A stretch of DNA of 64,000 nucleotides from Marinobacter fonticola. GTDB taxonomy: Bacteria; Pseudomonadota; Gammaproteobacteria; Pseudomonadales; Oleiphilaceae. Positions 35,597 through 44,965 of the stretch are shown here, in pieces. The stretch is from the NCBI RefSeq assembly GCF_008122265.1, contig NZ_CP043042.1, forward strand, positions 124,001 through 188,000, in the 5' to 3' direction. Made by a program: the position numbers and the translations under genes. Numbering within the stretch: the stretch's first letter is position 1; every line of letters starts with the position of its first letter. The notes below the pieces were generated by a model. The model saw only the letters and a program-made list of their open reading frames with translations. It was not told the origin of the DNA and did no database searches.

Positions 35597-36354
35597 AGAT
35601 GAGGCTCCTCGGCGCGCAGATCGGAGGGGCGGCAGAAGAAGGTTTCGGTGGCGACGGCGAAGAACTCCGCCGGGTCCGTAGCGCCATAGGGATCGAGCAC
35701 CGTAGTACCCGAGTAAGCCTGTTGTTTCAGACGTTCCCAGGCGTCGTTGAAAACCGCCTCCCAGGTTCTGGCTTCGGAATCCGAATGCAGCGGCGGCGCG
35801 CCGTCCGAGGCGCCGTCGAGCTGATCGAGTTGATGGGCGAATTCATGCAGCGCGACGTTGCTGGCCGCATTGGGCTGGGCCGCCTCCTGCTGCAACGTGG
35901 ACCAGGTGAGGATGACCCGCCCTTCCCCCCAGGACTCGCCCAGCCGGTGGTCTTCCGCTTCGGTATAGACGAATCCGTCGTGGTGGTCCGCCGGGGCGCG
36001 ATAAGCGTCCGGATAGAGCAGTACGGCCCGCAGGCTGTCGTAATAGTCGAGGTTTAGGCCGCAGATCAACAATGCGCCGTGGGCGGCGATCAGCAAGCGC
36101 ATTTCTTCGGTCACGGTCAGGCCATCGCAACCGTAGAATTCAAGTTCATCCAGCAAAATGAGGATGCCGGATTCCACCTGTTCACGCACCTCCGGCGGCA
36201 TCTGGCGGTAGAGCGCCATATCCTCATTGAGCCGTTCGCGCCAGGAATCGGGAAAGGTGCGGGAAGCCACCTGTTTGCGGCGCTGACGCCGATAGAAGAA
36301 CAAGCGGTAGCCGGCCACGGCCACGACGGCGAGAATGCAGAGAAAATACACCAT
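35533..36354 (-). CDS. mtfA: MtfA-family zinc peptidase (M90)
   Basis: The 273-residue protein starts with a membrane helix (FLCILAVVAVAGYRLFF), unlike E. coli MtfA, which is soluble. The zinc motif HEFAHQLD is at 170-177, followed by the downstream glutamate segment DPAEFFAVATETFF. MtfA proteins are aminopeptidases; in E. coli MtfA binds Mlc and affects glucose transport. GGAG lies about 11 bases before the ATG. The open frame continues 102 codons upstream but without recognisable protein sequence. Confidence 0.85.
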   Translation of the reverse strand: MVYFLCILAVVAVAGYRLFFYRRQRRKQVASRTFPDSWRERLNEDMALYRQMPPEVREQVESGILILLDELEFYGCDGLTVTEEMRLLIAAHGALLICGLNLDYYDSLRAVLLYPDAYRAPADHHDGFVYTEAEDHRLGESWGEGRVILTWSTLQQEAAQPNAASNVALHEFAHQLDQLDGASDGAPPLHSDSEARTWEAVFNDAWERLKQQAYSGTTVLDPYGATDPAEFFAVATETFFCRPSDLRAEEPHLYKCLEGFFRLSPADWPAMHT

Positions 36355-36718
36355 AGGTAATACCGGTCTCCTTGAGCGGGGTTTGGCCCGGATTGCACGA
36401 ACAGATCGCTTGTTGCCCTGTATCATCGCTGCTCTATGCCGGTATTTCCATAACTCCGAAGGCTCTCTCGTTGCTCTGCATGGTTCTCGTGATTGGGGTC
36501 GTGATCGCGACTGGGTTAGGTCCCGTGATTCGATAGTTCTCCTACCTAGCGTAACCCTTGGCATAATCCCCACGCTTATTTCCCAGGATAATGCGAGAGG
36601 TGTCTTATTGCTGCACACTCGGTTTGCGGCACCCTGGTCTACACCATAAGGTGATGACAATGACCGCCAATGCCCTTAACGATGCGGATGCCGCTGTTGC
36701 CGTAAGAGGATATCTGCC
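36355..36718. other. Divergent gap before the serine hydrolase gene
   Basis: This 364-base gap separates mtfA and a plus-strand hydrolase. It contains a small candidate reading frame at its right end (36660-36731) and short AT-rich patches near 36540-36620. No RNA gene or clear promoter was recognised. Confidence 0.5.
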
Positions 36719-36731
36719 ATGCACTCCCTGA
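36660..36731 (+). CDS. Possible 23-codon upstream reading frame
   Basis: An ATG preceded by AAGGTG at about eight bases opens a 23-residue frame (MTANALNDADAAVAVRGYLP, then CTP) whose stop lies 13 bases inside the serine hydrolase gene in another frame. Such overlap can couple translation of the downstream gene. It may be chance. Confidence 0.25.
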   Translation: MTANALNDADAAVAVRGYLPCTP

Positions 36732-38008
36732 CCCGCCGCGCTTTGAACGCGTCCCCGGTCCCCCGGAATCTGAACGCTGTCACCGCCGTCGACGCCGCCT
36801 CCGAAGTGTCGCCTGAGCAGGCCGGCATCGGTGCTGACGCCCTGGACAATGTGTGGCGCAGCGTCGAGCGGCTCTATCGCACCGGTATACATCCCGGCAT
36901 GCAATTGTGTCTGCGCCACAAGGGACAGGTGGTGCTGCACCGGGCCATCGGCCATGCCAGCGGCAACGGACCCCGGGACGGTAAAGGCGCCCGCCGCCTG
37001 CCGATGACGCCCGGGACGCCGGTTTGCTACTTCTCGGCATCCAAGGCGGTGACGGCGCTGCTCATCCATATCCTGGCGGAACAAGGGCGCATTAACCTGC
37101 TGGATCCGGTGAGCTACTACTGCCCGGAATTCGCTCAGAACGGCAAACGCACTATTACCATTCATCAGATTTTATCCCACCGCGGCGGTATCCCGGCGAT
37201 TCCCAGGGACACGCCGCTGGACACCTTGTGGGACCCTGACGCGATCTGGCGCTTACTGTGCGAGGCGCGTCCGGTCGAGGTGGATGGCGCGAAGGTGGCG
37301 TATCACGCGATTACCGGCGGGTTCGTGCTGCAACGGGTGCTGGAGACGGTGACCGGCGAGTCCATCGAAACGTTTCTCGACCGGCATATCCGTCAGCCGC
37401 TGGGAATGACATGGTTCACCTACGGTATCGGCAAGGAGCGCCTGCAAGACTTGGCCTCCAATTACGCCACGGGACCTAACCCGGTTTTTCCCATCTCCTG
37501 GATCCTGCAGCGTGCGCTGGGCGGCGATATGCAGACCATCGAGGCGGTGGTGAACGACGTTCGCTTTCAGGAAGCCGTGGTGCCGGCCGCCAACCTGTGC
37601 GGTACTGCGGAGGAGATGTCGCGCTTTTACCAGATGATGCTCAATGGCGGTATCTGGAAGGGGAACAAGGTTTGCGAGCCGCTTACCATTCGCCGGGCCA
37701 TCCAGCAGTTCGGTTCGCTGCAGATCGACCGCACGTTGATGATTCCCATGCGCTTCAGTGCCGGCATGATGTTGGGGGGCGAACCGCTGGGTATCTGGGG
37801 GCCCCATAGCCGTGAAGCTTTCGGGCATGTGGGGCTGATTAACAAGCTGTGCTGGGCGGACGCCTCGCGGGACATTTCGGTTAGCCTGCTCAACACCGGT
37901 CTACCGCTCGTTGCCCACCATCTACCGGCGCTGGGACGATTCATCTGGACGGTGTGCCGGGCGTTTCCGAAAGTGCCGGAGGCCGAAAGACCGCCAGCCA
38001 TAGCTTAG
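36719..38008 (+). CDS. Serine hydrolase of the class C beta-lactamase/esterase family
   Basis: The 429-residue protein has the SxxK motif SASK (106-109) in YFSASKAVTALL, a likely tyrosine motif (AYHAITGG) and the usual LSHRGGIP and FGHVGLINK regions. No signal peptide is evident, so it is probably cytosolic, like EstB-type esterases, rather than a periplasmic beta-lactamase. AGAGGA lies eight bases before the ATG. The substrate is unknown. Confidence 0.85.
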   Translation: MHSLTRRALNASPVPRNLNAVTAVDAASEVSPEQAGIGADALDNVWRSVERLYRTGIHPGMQLCLRHKGQVVLHRAIGHASGNGPRDGKGARRLPMTPGTPVCYFSASKAVTALLIHILAEQGRINLLDPVSYYCPEFAQNGKRTITIHQILSHRGGIPAIPRDTPLDTLWDPDAIWRLLCEARPVEVDGAKVAYHAITGGFVLQRVLETVTGESIETFLDRHIRQPLGMTWFTYGIGKERLQDLASNYATGPNPVFPISWILQRALGGDMQTIEAVVNDVRFQEAVVPAANLCGTAEEMSRFYQMMLNGGIWKGNKVCEPLTIRRAIQQFGSLQIDRTLMIPMRFSAGMMLGGEPLGIWGPHSREAFGHVGLINKLCWADASRDISVSLLNTGLPLVAHHLPALGRFIWTVCRAFPKVPEAERPPAIA

Positions 38009-38067
38009 GGCGTCGTCACTCAGGGGCTCAGGGGCTGAGTAGGTCAGCGAATTGGCCAGACGGAACA

Positions 38068-38412
38068 CTAAACGTCGTCAAGCTGCGCCTCGAGAATGGC
38101 CAGCACCGAAGACTGGATTTCCTTGAAATCCGTCACCGTCTGGGTGCGCTGAATCACATCGCTCTGCTGATCTTCAAGCTTTTGCAGTTTGGGGATGACC
38201 CGCCGGATACCTTCGGTGATCACCTCGTAGGGATAGTGATGGTCGAGGATGCTGAGCTTGTTCAGCTCGGCCACCTCCTGGTGAAAGATGCTGATAACGT
38301 CGTAGAGCATGTCCTTGTGCTGAATGGTGCCCGCTTCCCAATAGGCGTCATCCAGTATCTCCATCAGCGACATGTATTCCCGGAGGGTATCGGCAACGGA
38401 CGGGGCAGTCAT
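38068..38412 (-). CDS. Conserved-looking small helical protein, unknown
   Basis: The product is 114 residues, soluble and mostly helical (ADTLREYMSLMEILDDAYWEAG, then HKDMLYDVISIFHQEVAELNKL). No signal or membrane segment. GGAG lies before the ATG at good spacing and the codon use matches the neighbours, so the gene is probably real. No family was recognised. It is divergent from the next small gene across a gap containing repeats. Confidence 0.68.
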   Translation of the reverse strand: MTAPSVADTLREYMSLMEILDDAYWEAGTIQHKDMLYDVISIFHQEVAELNKLSILDHHYPYEVITEGIRRVIPKLQKLEDQQSDVIQRTQTVTDFKEIQSSVLAILEAQLDDV

Positions 38413-38793
38413 CTTGAACTCCGTTCAGGGGAACCTTGGCCTTTATCACCAAACAGCGGGCACGCAGGCAGGTTCGCGTCAGCTTCTTTTTCCCAGAATA
38501 GCAGCCGACCGCCGCGGCGGACAGTCGGCCGAGAGCGGCGACCTCTGGTTTGTGAACCGTCGTTCACTCTTTGTTGCTGTTTGTCTAACAGTTGTGCACA
38601 ATAAGCGAAATCCGTACTAGACTCTAATGTACTAGGGAATCGACGGATGTTATCGAGGTGCATACGTCGGGAACCTGAACACAGGGTGCTGATCTAACAT
38701 CAGCGATACTCTCGATAAATCTCAAGAACGCACGTGATAACAGCTTAAGCAATAACAACCACGCGATAACAACTCAAGGATGAGGGACAAACC
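38413..38793. other. Divergent gap with direct repeats
   Basis: This 381-base gap separates two unknown genes. Its right half is AT-rich and holds GTACTAG twice (near 38616-38637) and three copies of an imperfect repeat described separately. No RNA gene was recognised. Confidence 0.5.
38711..38778 (+). repeat. Three imperfect direct repeats before a small gene
   Basis: ACGTGATAACAGCTTAAG (38732-38749) and ACGCGATAACAACTCAAG (38761-38778) match at 15 of 18 bases; a more degenerate copy, CTCGATAAATCTCAAG, lies near 38711-38727. They are in the same orientation and end 15 bases before the start codon at 38794, so they may be operator sites. Confidence 0.6.
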
Positions 38794-39069
38794 ATGTTAG
38801 TCGAACCGACCGAGCTTGCCGACCAGAGCTTTCCAGACGATGGCCAGCAGCCCAACCTGAACCGGCACGAGAGCGTGCGCGAGCATCTGCAGGAACGCCT
38901 CAATCGCGAAGTGGCGGACCTGGAAGAGCGTATCGAAATGCTCCGCCGCAATCAGGCTCCGCACACGGCCATCATCATCGCGACGTATGAACGCATGATC
39001 GATCGCAAGAAGGGTTTTATGACCACCTGGGGCATGGGCGAACGAACCCGGTTCCAGCGTCCAGGCTAA
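38794..39069 (+). CDS. Small coiled-coil-like protein, unknown
   Basis: The product is 91 residues, charged and helical (HESVREHLQERLNREVADLE, then RIEMLRRNQAPHTAIIIATY), ending with KKGFMTTWGMGERTRFQRPG. GAGGGA precedes the ATG. No signal peptide. It converges with an unknown lipoprotein gene with a 32-base gap. No family was recognised. Confidence 0.7.
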   Translation: MLVEPTELADQSFPDDGQQPNLNRHESVREHLQERLNREVADLEERIEMLRRNQAPHTAIIIATYERMIDRKKGFMTTWGMGERTRFQRPG

Positions 39070-39101
39070 CCCGGCCTACCGATCCGATGTAGAAACACCT
39101 T

Positions 39102-40160
39102 TCACTGCTGGCGCGCAGATACTGGCTGTGTACTGTATGTGTGGCCTTCGCCAGCGGAAGCGTTACCGCAGTATGCGTTGCTGCCCACGTATTCTTCGCG
39201 ACTTTTGACGTCCCTTCCTTGCGAATCTTTATAGGCATTCTGGGCCGAGCAGTCCATGGCGTCGGGATGAGGCCTGTCCTCGCAAACCGACGTGAAGACT
39301 TCAGCCTGCGCCATGTCGTAATCCACGACCACCCGGGCGCAATCGATGCCGGTCTGACCGGCAAAGTCGAAAACGTTATTGCTGCTACGGATCCAGTCGT
39401 CGGTATGTGCGTCGACGAAGTCCTGTTGCAGGCCCAGGCGCTCTTGGTTATTGCTAGCGGTGAACGATGCCTGAACGAGTTCGGGGGCGTTGAAGCCGAC
39501 GGATGAGAACGCTTGGCTGTTAAATTGAACGCCGACGACGGCGCCTTGCAGGTCTTCGCCCGCAAGCCCCTGGAATCGAGTAACACGGATCACTTTGTCC
39601 GAGGCCTCCGGCGCATAGACCCAGCGCACCGTAGGGTAGTTGTACCTATCGGTGGCGGAACCGTTATCGACTTCCTCGAAGGTGACCAGTACACCGTTGG
39701 CACTGGTGCTGTATTCGGCGGCATTGCCGGCGTCGATACAGTCGCTGATGGTGCGCCGTCCTTCGGAGAAATTCTCAATGCGGTCCTCGCCGATCATCAG
39801 GCTTACGAGATCGATGGGGTTGCGTACGCTGGTGTAGCTGCCTGCGCCAGTATCGGGCTTGCCGCCATTGAAGCGCGCAGTGAGGGATTTCACAGCGTCC
39901 GCGACGGCCTGAGAGTCCGTATCTTCGGTGTCTGCGGGCTGGACACCCAGAAGCACATCGCGGAATAGCGTGCGCTCCAGGCGAGCGGGTTCCGTGAGGG
40001 TGAAATCGCTGAACGTCTCGAACACCGTTGTCGCGGGATTGAAGGCCGAGCCGCAATTGTTGGCACTTTTCCCTTTGGCACTGGTATCGCCGTCGCTGCC
40101 GCAACCGGCAAGCAGTAGCGCGGGGGTTAAAAAGGCCAGAATGTAGCGAAAACCAGTCAT
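39102..40160 (-). CDS. Unknown lipoprotein, 352 residues
   Basis: A lipoprotein signal (FLTPALLLAGC) is followed by a mature part of over 330 residues with six further cysteines (NNCGSAF, SDCIDAG, IDCARVV, SVCEDRP, MDCSAQN, NAYCGNA), suggesting disulfides and a periplasmic or surface site. AAGGA precedes the ATG. No family was recognised. Codon use resembles the neighbours. Confidence 0.75.
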   Translation of the reverse strand: MTGFRYILAFLTPALLLAGCGSDGDTSAKGKSANNCGSAFNPATTVFETFSDFTLTEPARLERTLFRDVLLGVQPADTEDTDSQAVADAVKSLTARFNGGKPDTGAGSYTSVRNPIDLVSLMIGEDRIENFSEGRRTISDCIDAGNAAEYSTSANGVLVTFEEVDNGSATDRYNYPTVRWVYAPEASDKVIRVTRFQGLAGEDLQGAVVGVQFNSQAFSSVGFNAPELVQASFTASNNQERLGLQQDFVDAHTDDWIRSSNNVFDFAGQTGIDCARVVVDYDMAQAEVFTSVCEDRPHPDAMDCSAQNAYKDSQGRDVKSREEYVGSNAYCGNASAGEGHTYSTQPVSARQQ

Positions 40161-40329
40161 TGTAAGCGTCCTTGTGGTCCTGCGCTTGATTGGGCGGCGT
40201 AAAGGTGCGAATTTCGTGTTAACGGACTAAAGTGATGGCAGAGGCCACAAAAACTAAAAAAGCCCGACCCGACAGCACACCGGCACGTTAACGGAATTCC
40301 CAGGCACCTGCCCGCTCGGAGATCACATT

Positions 40330-43300
40330 TTGCGGCATTCGGAACAGCGAGCAGTGTACTCACTGACCGCTGCCTTGTTGACAGCGTTTATCCTGCTTTG
40401 CCTGCTGATTCCTGGCATCGCCTCTGCCGCCGGTAAAGCCTGCCACGACGTCCCTATCGAAGTAGCTCCCGGGGAAGAGCGCGTCGGTCTGGCCTCCTGT
40501 CTTTGGTACCTGGAAGATCCTACCGGGGATTTGTCGTTGGAGAACGTTCGGGCCAAGGATCTGGAGGAGGCTTTTCGCAAGCATGACGGCGGCGTCCTCA
40601 ACTTTGGCTACACCGAATCGGCCTACTGGGCGCGCTTCGATCTGGAATACGCCGGCACTGCCCCGGTCGAGCGCTTTTTGGAACTCAGTCTGCCGTTGGT
40701 GGATCAGGTGTCGGTTCATGTTTATCGCGACGGGGTTCTCTCGGATGAGCGCGAGCTAGGCTATACTCCAAACTGGGACGAGCGCGAGCTGCTGGTGCCC
40801 AATCCCGTCTTCAAACTGACGCTGCACCCTGCCGAGGCGGTGCGGGTTTACCTCCGGGTGGAAACCGCCAATACCTTCCGCCTGCCCCTGATGCTTTGGT
40901 CGCCGGACGCCTACATCGAAAAGGTGGCGGTGGATGAGACCATTCAAGGCATTTTTCTCGGCAGTATCCTGGCAATACTGGCCTACAACCTGTTCGTCGC
41001 CATTGCCGTGCGTGAGCGCAGCCACATCCATTACGTGCTCTACCTGGTGTTCGCCGCCCTGTTTATCGCCACAGAACAAGTGCATGGCCTGCAACTGTTC
41101 GACGAGCGGCCCTGGTTCCTCAGCAAGGACCTCCTGCACTACCAGATACTGCTCGCCTGGTTTTTCGGCATCCTCATGGCCCGCGCGTTGTTGGAACTGC
41201 CCAGGCATTCGCGGGATCTGGATAAGGTGTTGCAGGTTTGCGTGGGCGGCGTGGTGGTGACAATCGTCCTTAGTTTGTTCCTGCCCTATCACGTGGCGAT
41301 GGAGTGGACCGTCATGAGCTCCATCATTCTGGCCATCGTGCTCATCGTGGTCAGTTACTGGGCCTGGAAGCATTTCAATGCGGCGGCGCGGACCTACTTC
41401 TTTGCATGGACCTGCACCCTGGCGGGTGTCGGGGTGTACGCGCTGACGGTAATGGGATTCGTACCGCTTAACTTGTTTACCGCCCACGCGCCGCAAATAG
41501 GTCTGACGGCCCAGATTATCCTGTTTTCGTTCGCGCTGGCGGACCGGATCAAGCTAATCCAGGCCGAAGCGCTGGACTGGAGTCAGCGGGCATTATCCAA
41601 CCTGACCCGCTACCAATCGCTGTTCAACAATGCGGTGGAAGGCATCTTCCAAATGTCGCTGGAACGTCGCTTTGTGGCTGCCAACCCCGCCATGGCAACT
41701 CTGCTGGGCTACGACGATGCCGAGCGCATGACTCGTCAGGTGCCCGATGTATTATCGGCCTGTTTTGCCGACCCGGACCTGCGCCAGCAGGTGATCCGGC
41801 AGTTGGAAAACCACGGGACCGCCAAGGGCGTCGAGACGCGCTGCTTCACGATTCGCGGGGAAGAGCGCTGGCTCAACGTCTCGCTCAACACGGTATATGA
41901 CGTGGACGGCGAACCCGGGCACCTGGAAGGCACCTGTATCGATATTACCGAGCGCAAGCAGCGCGAGGCGATGGAAAAAGAGCGCGAAAACGAGCGCATG
42001 GAGAAAGAGCTGGCACGCAACTCGGCGGAAGCGAAAAGCCAGTTTCTGGCCAACATGAGCCATGAGATTCGCACGCCGCTGGCGGCGATCATCGGTTACG
42101 GCGAAACGCTGCTCGATCCCGGGCTCAAAGAGGATGAAAAGCGCAGCAGCGCTGAAACGGTCGTGCGCAGCGGCCGTCATCTGCTTGACTTGGTCAACGA
42201 TATTCTCGACCACTCCAAAATCGATGCCAACAAACTCAACGTGGACATCCTCGAGGTTAACCTGCCTGAATTACTGGATGAGGTGCGGGCTTTTTTCGCG
42301 CCGCGGTCGAAGGAGAAAGGTGTCGATTTCAGTATTGCCTGCGAGTTCCCCCTGCCGGAGACGATCCAAACCGATCCGACGCGACTACGGCAGATCATCA
42401 TCAACCTGTGCGGCAACGCCCTGAAGTTCACCGAGAGTGGCACGATTTCGCTGAACGTGCGCTGCCAGCGGGAGACCGAGACGTTAGTGGCCCGGGTGGT
42501 GGACAGCGGTATCGGCATGAAGCCGGAGCAGCTCTCACGCCTGTTCGACCCTTTCGCCCAGGGGAGCGCGGCCATTGCCCGGCAATACGGCGGCACCGGA
42601 TTGGGTTTGAGTATTTCCAAACGCCTGGCGGAGATGCTCGGCGGTTCGATTGCGGTCAGCAGCGTTTACGGAGAAGGCAGTGAGTTTGAGGTCTCCATCG
42701 CGACCGGACCGCTTGAGGGGGTGCATCTACTGCGCGATGCTTCGGAACTCGTGCAGCGCCGTCGCATGTTGCCAATGGTCGCCGCGCCGCGTCTGCAGGG
42801 GCGTATCCTCTGCGCCGAGGACAATGAGGTCAACCGCAAGCTGGTCAAGCTGATGGTCGAGCGCACCGGCGCCGAAATCGCGTACGCGAACAACGGCGCG
42901 GAAGCCCTCGACCTGGCGACGCACGAAGCCTTCGATCTGATCCTCATGGATATCCAGATGCCGGTCATGAACGGGCGGGATGCGACGGTCGCTTTGCGCG
43001 AGGCGGGTGTGAATACGCCTATTATCGCGCTTACCGCCAACGTCATGGCCGAGGATATCGACGATTACCGGCGCGCCGGCTGCACCGACCACGTGGCGAA
43101 ACCGATCGACAAGCATCGCTTCTATGAAGTCCTCGCCCGTTACCTGACGCTGGATGACAGGTTGCACAAGAACGAGGAACAGCAATACAGCGGCACCGTG
43201 CTGGTTGCCGAGGACAACGACGACAACCGCCTCCTGGTGGAACGTCTGCTGCGCCGATTCGGGCTGGAGGCCATCGCCGTCACCAATGGACGGGAGGCCG

Positions 43301-43869
43301 TGCAGATCGCGTTGGCGAAGACCGTGCACCTGATTCTGATGGATCGCCACATGCCGGCTATGGATGGCGCCGAGGCGACCCGGATGCTGCGCCAGACCGG
43401 TTTCCGGCGACCTATCGTGGCGTTTACCGCCGGCGATCAGCGGGAAATCGACGAATTATTGGACGCCGGGTGTGATGGCGTGCTCAATAAACCCATCGAC
43501 AGCGACCACTTGGCGGCTATGCTGGCGCGTCACTTGGATGCGGTGAACGCCCCTCGGTCGAGTGCGAGTGAAGAAAGCGAAGGCATTCATGCCCTGGTCA
43601 GCCAGTTCCTGGACGGCTTGCCCAGGCGGATTGAAATCATGGAGAAGGCGTTCCGGGATGATGATTGGGCAGCGCTCCAAAGCCAGTCGCACCAGATCAA
43701 GGGTACAGCCGGGGCCATGGGTTACCCGTTAATGACCGAGCAGGCCGGCGAGCTGGAAGCGGCCGTCAAACGTGGCGATGCGAATCGGGCACTGGCCCTC
43801 TTCGATACACTTAAAGCCCTGATGCGGCAGGCTCTGGCCACGTTGGAACTACCAAGCGAGGATCGATAA
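40330..43869 (+). CDS. Hybrid sensor kinase: 7TMR-DISM, PAS, HisKA, HATPase, two receivers, HPt
   Basis: The 1179-residue protein begins with a signal-like segment and a periplasmic DISMED2 sensor (about 40-200), then seven membrane helices (about 205-415), PAS (430-545), HisKA with NMSHEIRTPL (His578), HATPase (NALKF, DSGIGM, GTGLGLSI), receiver 1 (Asp874 in LILMDIQMP), receiver 2 (Asp1005 in LILMDRHMP) and an HPt domain (His1121 in HQIKGTAGAMG). It thus holds a full phosphorelay. The start is a TTG with GGAG eight bases upstream. A membrane protein and a CheY-like regulator follow. Confidence 0.92.
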   Translation: MRHSEQRAVYSLTAALLTAFILLCLLIPGIASAAGKACHDVPIEVAPGEERVGLASCLWYLEDPTGDLSLENVRAKDLEEAFRKHDGGVLNFGYTESAYWARFDLEYAGTAPVERFLELSLPLVDQVSVHVYRDGVLSDERELGYTPNWDERELLVPNPVFKLTLHPAEAVRVYLRVETANTFRLPLMLWSPDAYIEKVAVDETIQGIFLGSILAILAYNLFVAIAVRERSHIHYVLYLVFAALFIATEQVHGLQLFDERPWFLSKDLLHYQILLAWFFGILMARALLELPRHSRDLDKVLQVCVGGVVVTIVLSLFLPYHVAMEWTVMSSIILAIVLIVVSYWAWKHFNAAARTYFFAWTCTLAGVGVYALTVMGFVPLNLFTAHAPQIGLTAQIILFSFALADRIKLIQAEALDWSQRALSNLTRYQSLFNNAVEGIFQMSLERRFVAANPAMATLLGYDDAERMTRQVPDVLSACFADPDLRQQVIRQLENHGTAKGVETRCFTIRGEERWLNVSLNTVYDVDGEPGHLEGTCIDITERKQREAMEKERENERMEKELARNSAEAKSQFLANMSHEIRTPLAAIIGYGETLLDPGLKEDEKRSSAETVVRSGRHLLDLVNDILDHSKIDANKLNVDILEVNLPELLDEVRAFFAPRSKEKGVDFSIACEFPLPETIQTDPTRLRQIIINLCGNALKFTESGTISLNVRCQRETETLVARVVDSGIGMKPEQLSRLFDPFAQGSAAIARQYGGTGLGLSISKRLAEMLGGSIAVSSVYGEGSEFEVSIATGPLEGVHLLRDASELVQRRRMLPMVAAPRLQGRILCAEDNEVNRKLVKLMVERTGAEIAYANNGAEALDLATHEAFDLILMDIQMPVMNGRDATVALREAGVNTPIIALTANVMAEDIDDYRRAGCTDHVAKPIDKHRFYEVLARYLTLDDRLHKNEEQQYSGTVLVAEDNDDNRLLVERLLRRFGLEAIAVTNGREAVQIALAKTVHLILMDRHMPAMDGAEATRMLRQTGFRRPIVAFTAGDQREIDELLDAGCDGVLNKPIDSDHLAAMLARHLDAVNAPRSSASEESEGIHALVSQFLDGLPRRIEIMEKAFRDDDWAALQSQSHQIKGTAGAMGYPLMTEQAGELEAAVKRGDANRALALFDTLKALMRQALATLELPSEDR

Positions 43870-43873
43870 TTGT

Positions 43874-44407
43874 ATGGATGATAGGCGCCACAGCGAAGCA
43901 CCATCGCTGAACACTATGTTTGGAACCTACGCGGACGTGCTCTTTGTGCTGTTTCCGTTCCTGGTTATCGTAATGCAACGGATGTGGGATGGAGAGCTGG
44001 CGCAGGTCCTTCTGCGGCCGGATCTCAGTATCGCTTCGGCGATCCTCGCGGGTTTGGCCATCGGTAAGTTCGTGTTGGGGCTAGTCACCACCCCAGGCCT
44101 GGGGCGCCACAAGGAGCGTATCGTATTCTTTATCGCGCTGACCTTGTTCTTGGTCATGGGGCCGTCGATCATTCTGATCATCAGCATTGTCGGCGGCCAG
44201 CAAGTACCCGGCTTTGTGGCCTTTCTGCAGCCGGTTCTACTGATTATTGCCATTTCTCTGTACACCACGGCGATCTCGATCAGTAATATGCTGCTTCGGA
44301 GTGGTGAGCCGGACGCGCGTTATTCCAGCCGGCAAGACGAACCGTCGCCCGATACGGCGGCCTCGCCCACGCCACTGGTTATTCCCCGCCGTTCGTCCGG
44401 CGAGTGA
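43874..44407 (+). CDS. Unknown membrane protein following the hybrid kinase
   Basis: The 177-residue protein has four to five membrane segments (YADVLFVLFPFLVIVMQ, ASAILAGLAIGKFVLGLVT, IVFFIALTLFLVMGPSIILIISIVGG, FLQPVLLIIAISLYTTAIS) and a polar C-terminal tail. It starts four bases after the kinase stop, with GAGGA about ten bases upstream, so it is probably co-transcribed. No family was recognised. Confidence 0.75.
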   Translation: MDDRRHSEAPSLNTMFGTYADVLFVLFPFLVIVMQRMWDGELAQVLLRPDLSIASAILAGLAIGKFVLGLVTTPGLGRHKERIVFFIALTLFLVMGPSIILIISIVGGQQVPGFVAFLQPVLLIIAISLYTTAISISNMLLRSGEPDARYSSRQDEPSPDTAASPTPLVIPRRSSGE

Positions 44408-44464
44408 TCCCAGGCGTGTGGCGTTTTGATCGTCAAGAGCTTCGATCGTTAAGAGGAAATGAAC

Positions 44465-44875
44465 ATGGAAAACCTGCGTATCCTCGTTGTTGAGGACGAA
44501 CCGACCATGCGCGAGTTGCTCAAGGACATGCTGCACCAGACCGGTGCGACCCTGGTGGTGGAATGTGAGGACGCCGCCAGCGCCCGGACACAGTTCCAGA
44601 ACGAGGCTTTTCACATCGTGATGCTGGACCTGGGGCTGCCGGATATGGATGGCCACGAGCTGATGCAGGAGTTCAAGCAGATCAACGAGCAGCAGCACAT
44701 CGTGCTGGTGACGGCCGACGATTCTATCGACAGCATCCAGCGCGCCATCAGCGCCGGTGCCAACGGCTATGTGGTCAAGCCCTATTCAAAGGAAAAGATT
44801 CTGGACGTCGTCAATAATTACGTGATGATGCATGGGGGGCAAGAAGATGCCCTCCGGGGATTCAGCCGGCGCTAA
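44465..44875 (+). CDS. CheY-like single-domain response regulator
   Basis: The 136-residue protein is one receiver domain: acidic pair ED (10-11), phosphoacceptor Asp55 in IVMLDLGLPDMDG, Thr in LVTADD and the conserved Lys in YVVKPYS. There is no output domain. GAGGA is seven bases before this ATG but only one base before the ATG at 44459, so 44465 is chosen. Being the last gene of the group, it is a likely phosphorelay partner of the hybrid kinase. Confidence 0.88.
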   Translation: MENLRILVVEDEPTMRELLKDMLHQTGATLVVECEDAASARTQFQNEAFHIVMLDLGLPDMDGHELMQEFKQINEQQHIVLVTADDSIDSIQRAISAGANGYVVKPYSKEKILDVVNNYVMMHGGQEDALRGFSRR

Positions 44876-44965
44876 CGGCTGAATCGCGTTGCTTGTGCAA
44901 TCCGGAGGGCGTTGGTGCAGCCAGAGACGGTTGGACGGAGCCTCGCTGTCGGCCACCGTGGGCGA

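Noticed and set aside
36355..36660. Long N-terminal extension of the MtfA peptidase
   Set aside because: The 102 extra residues are low complexity with no similarity to the family; the membrane helix at the chosen start is sensible.
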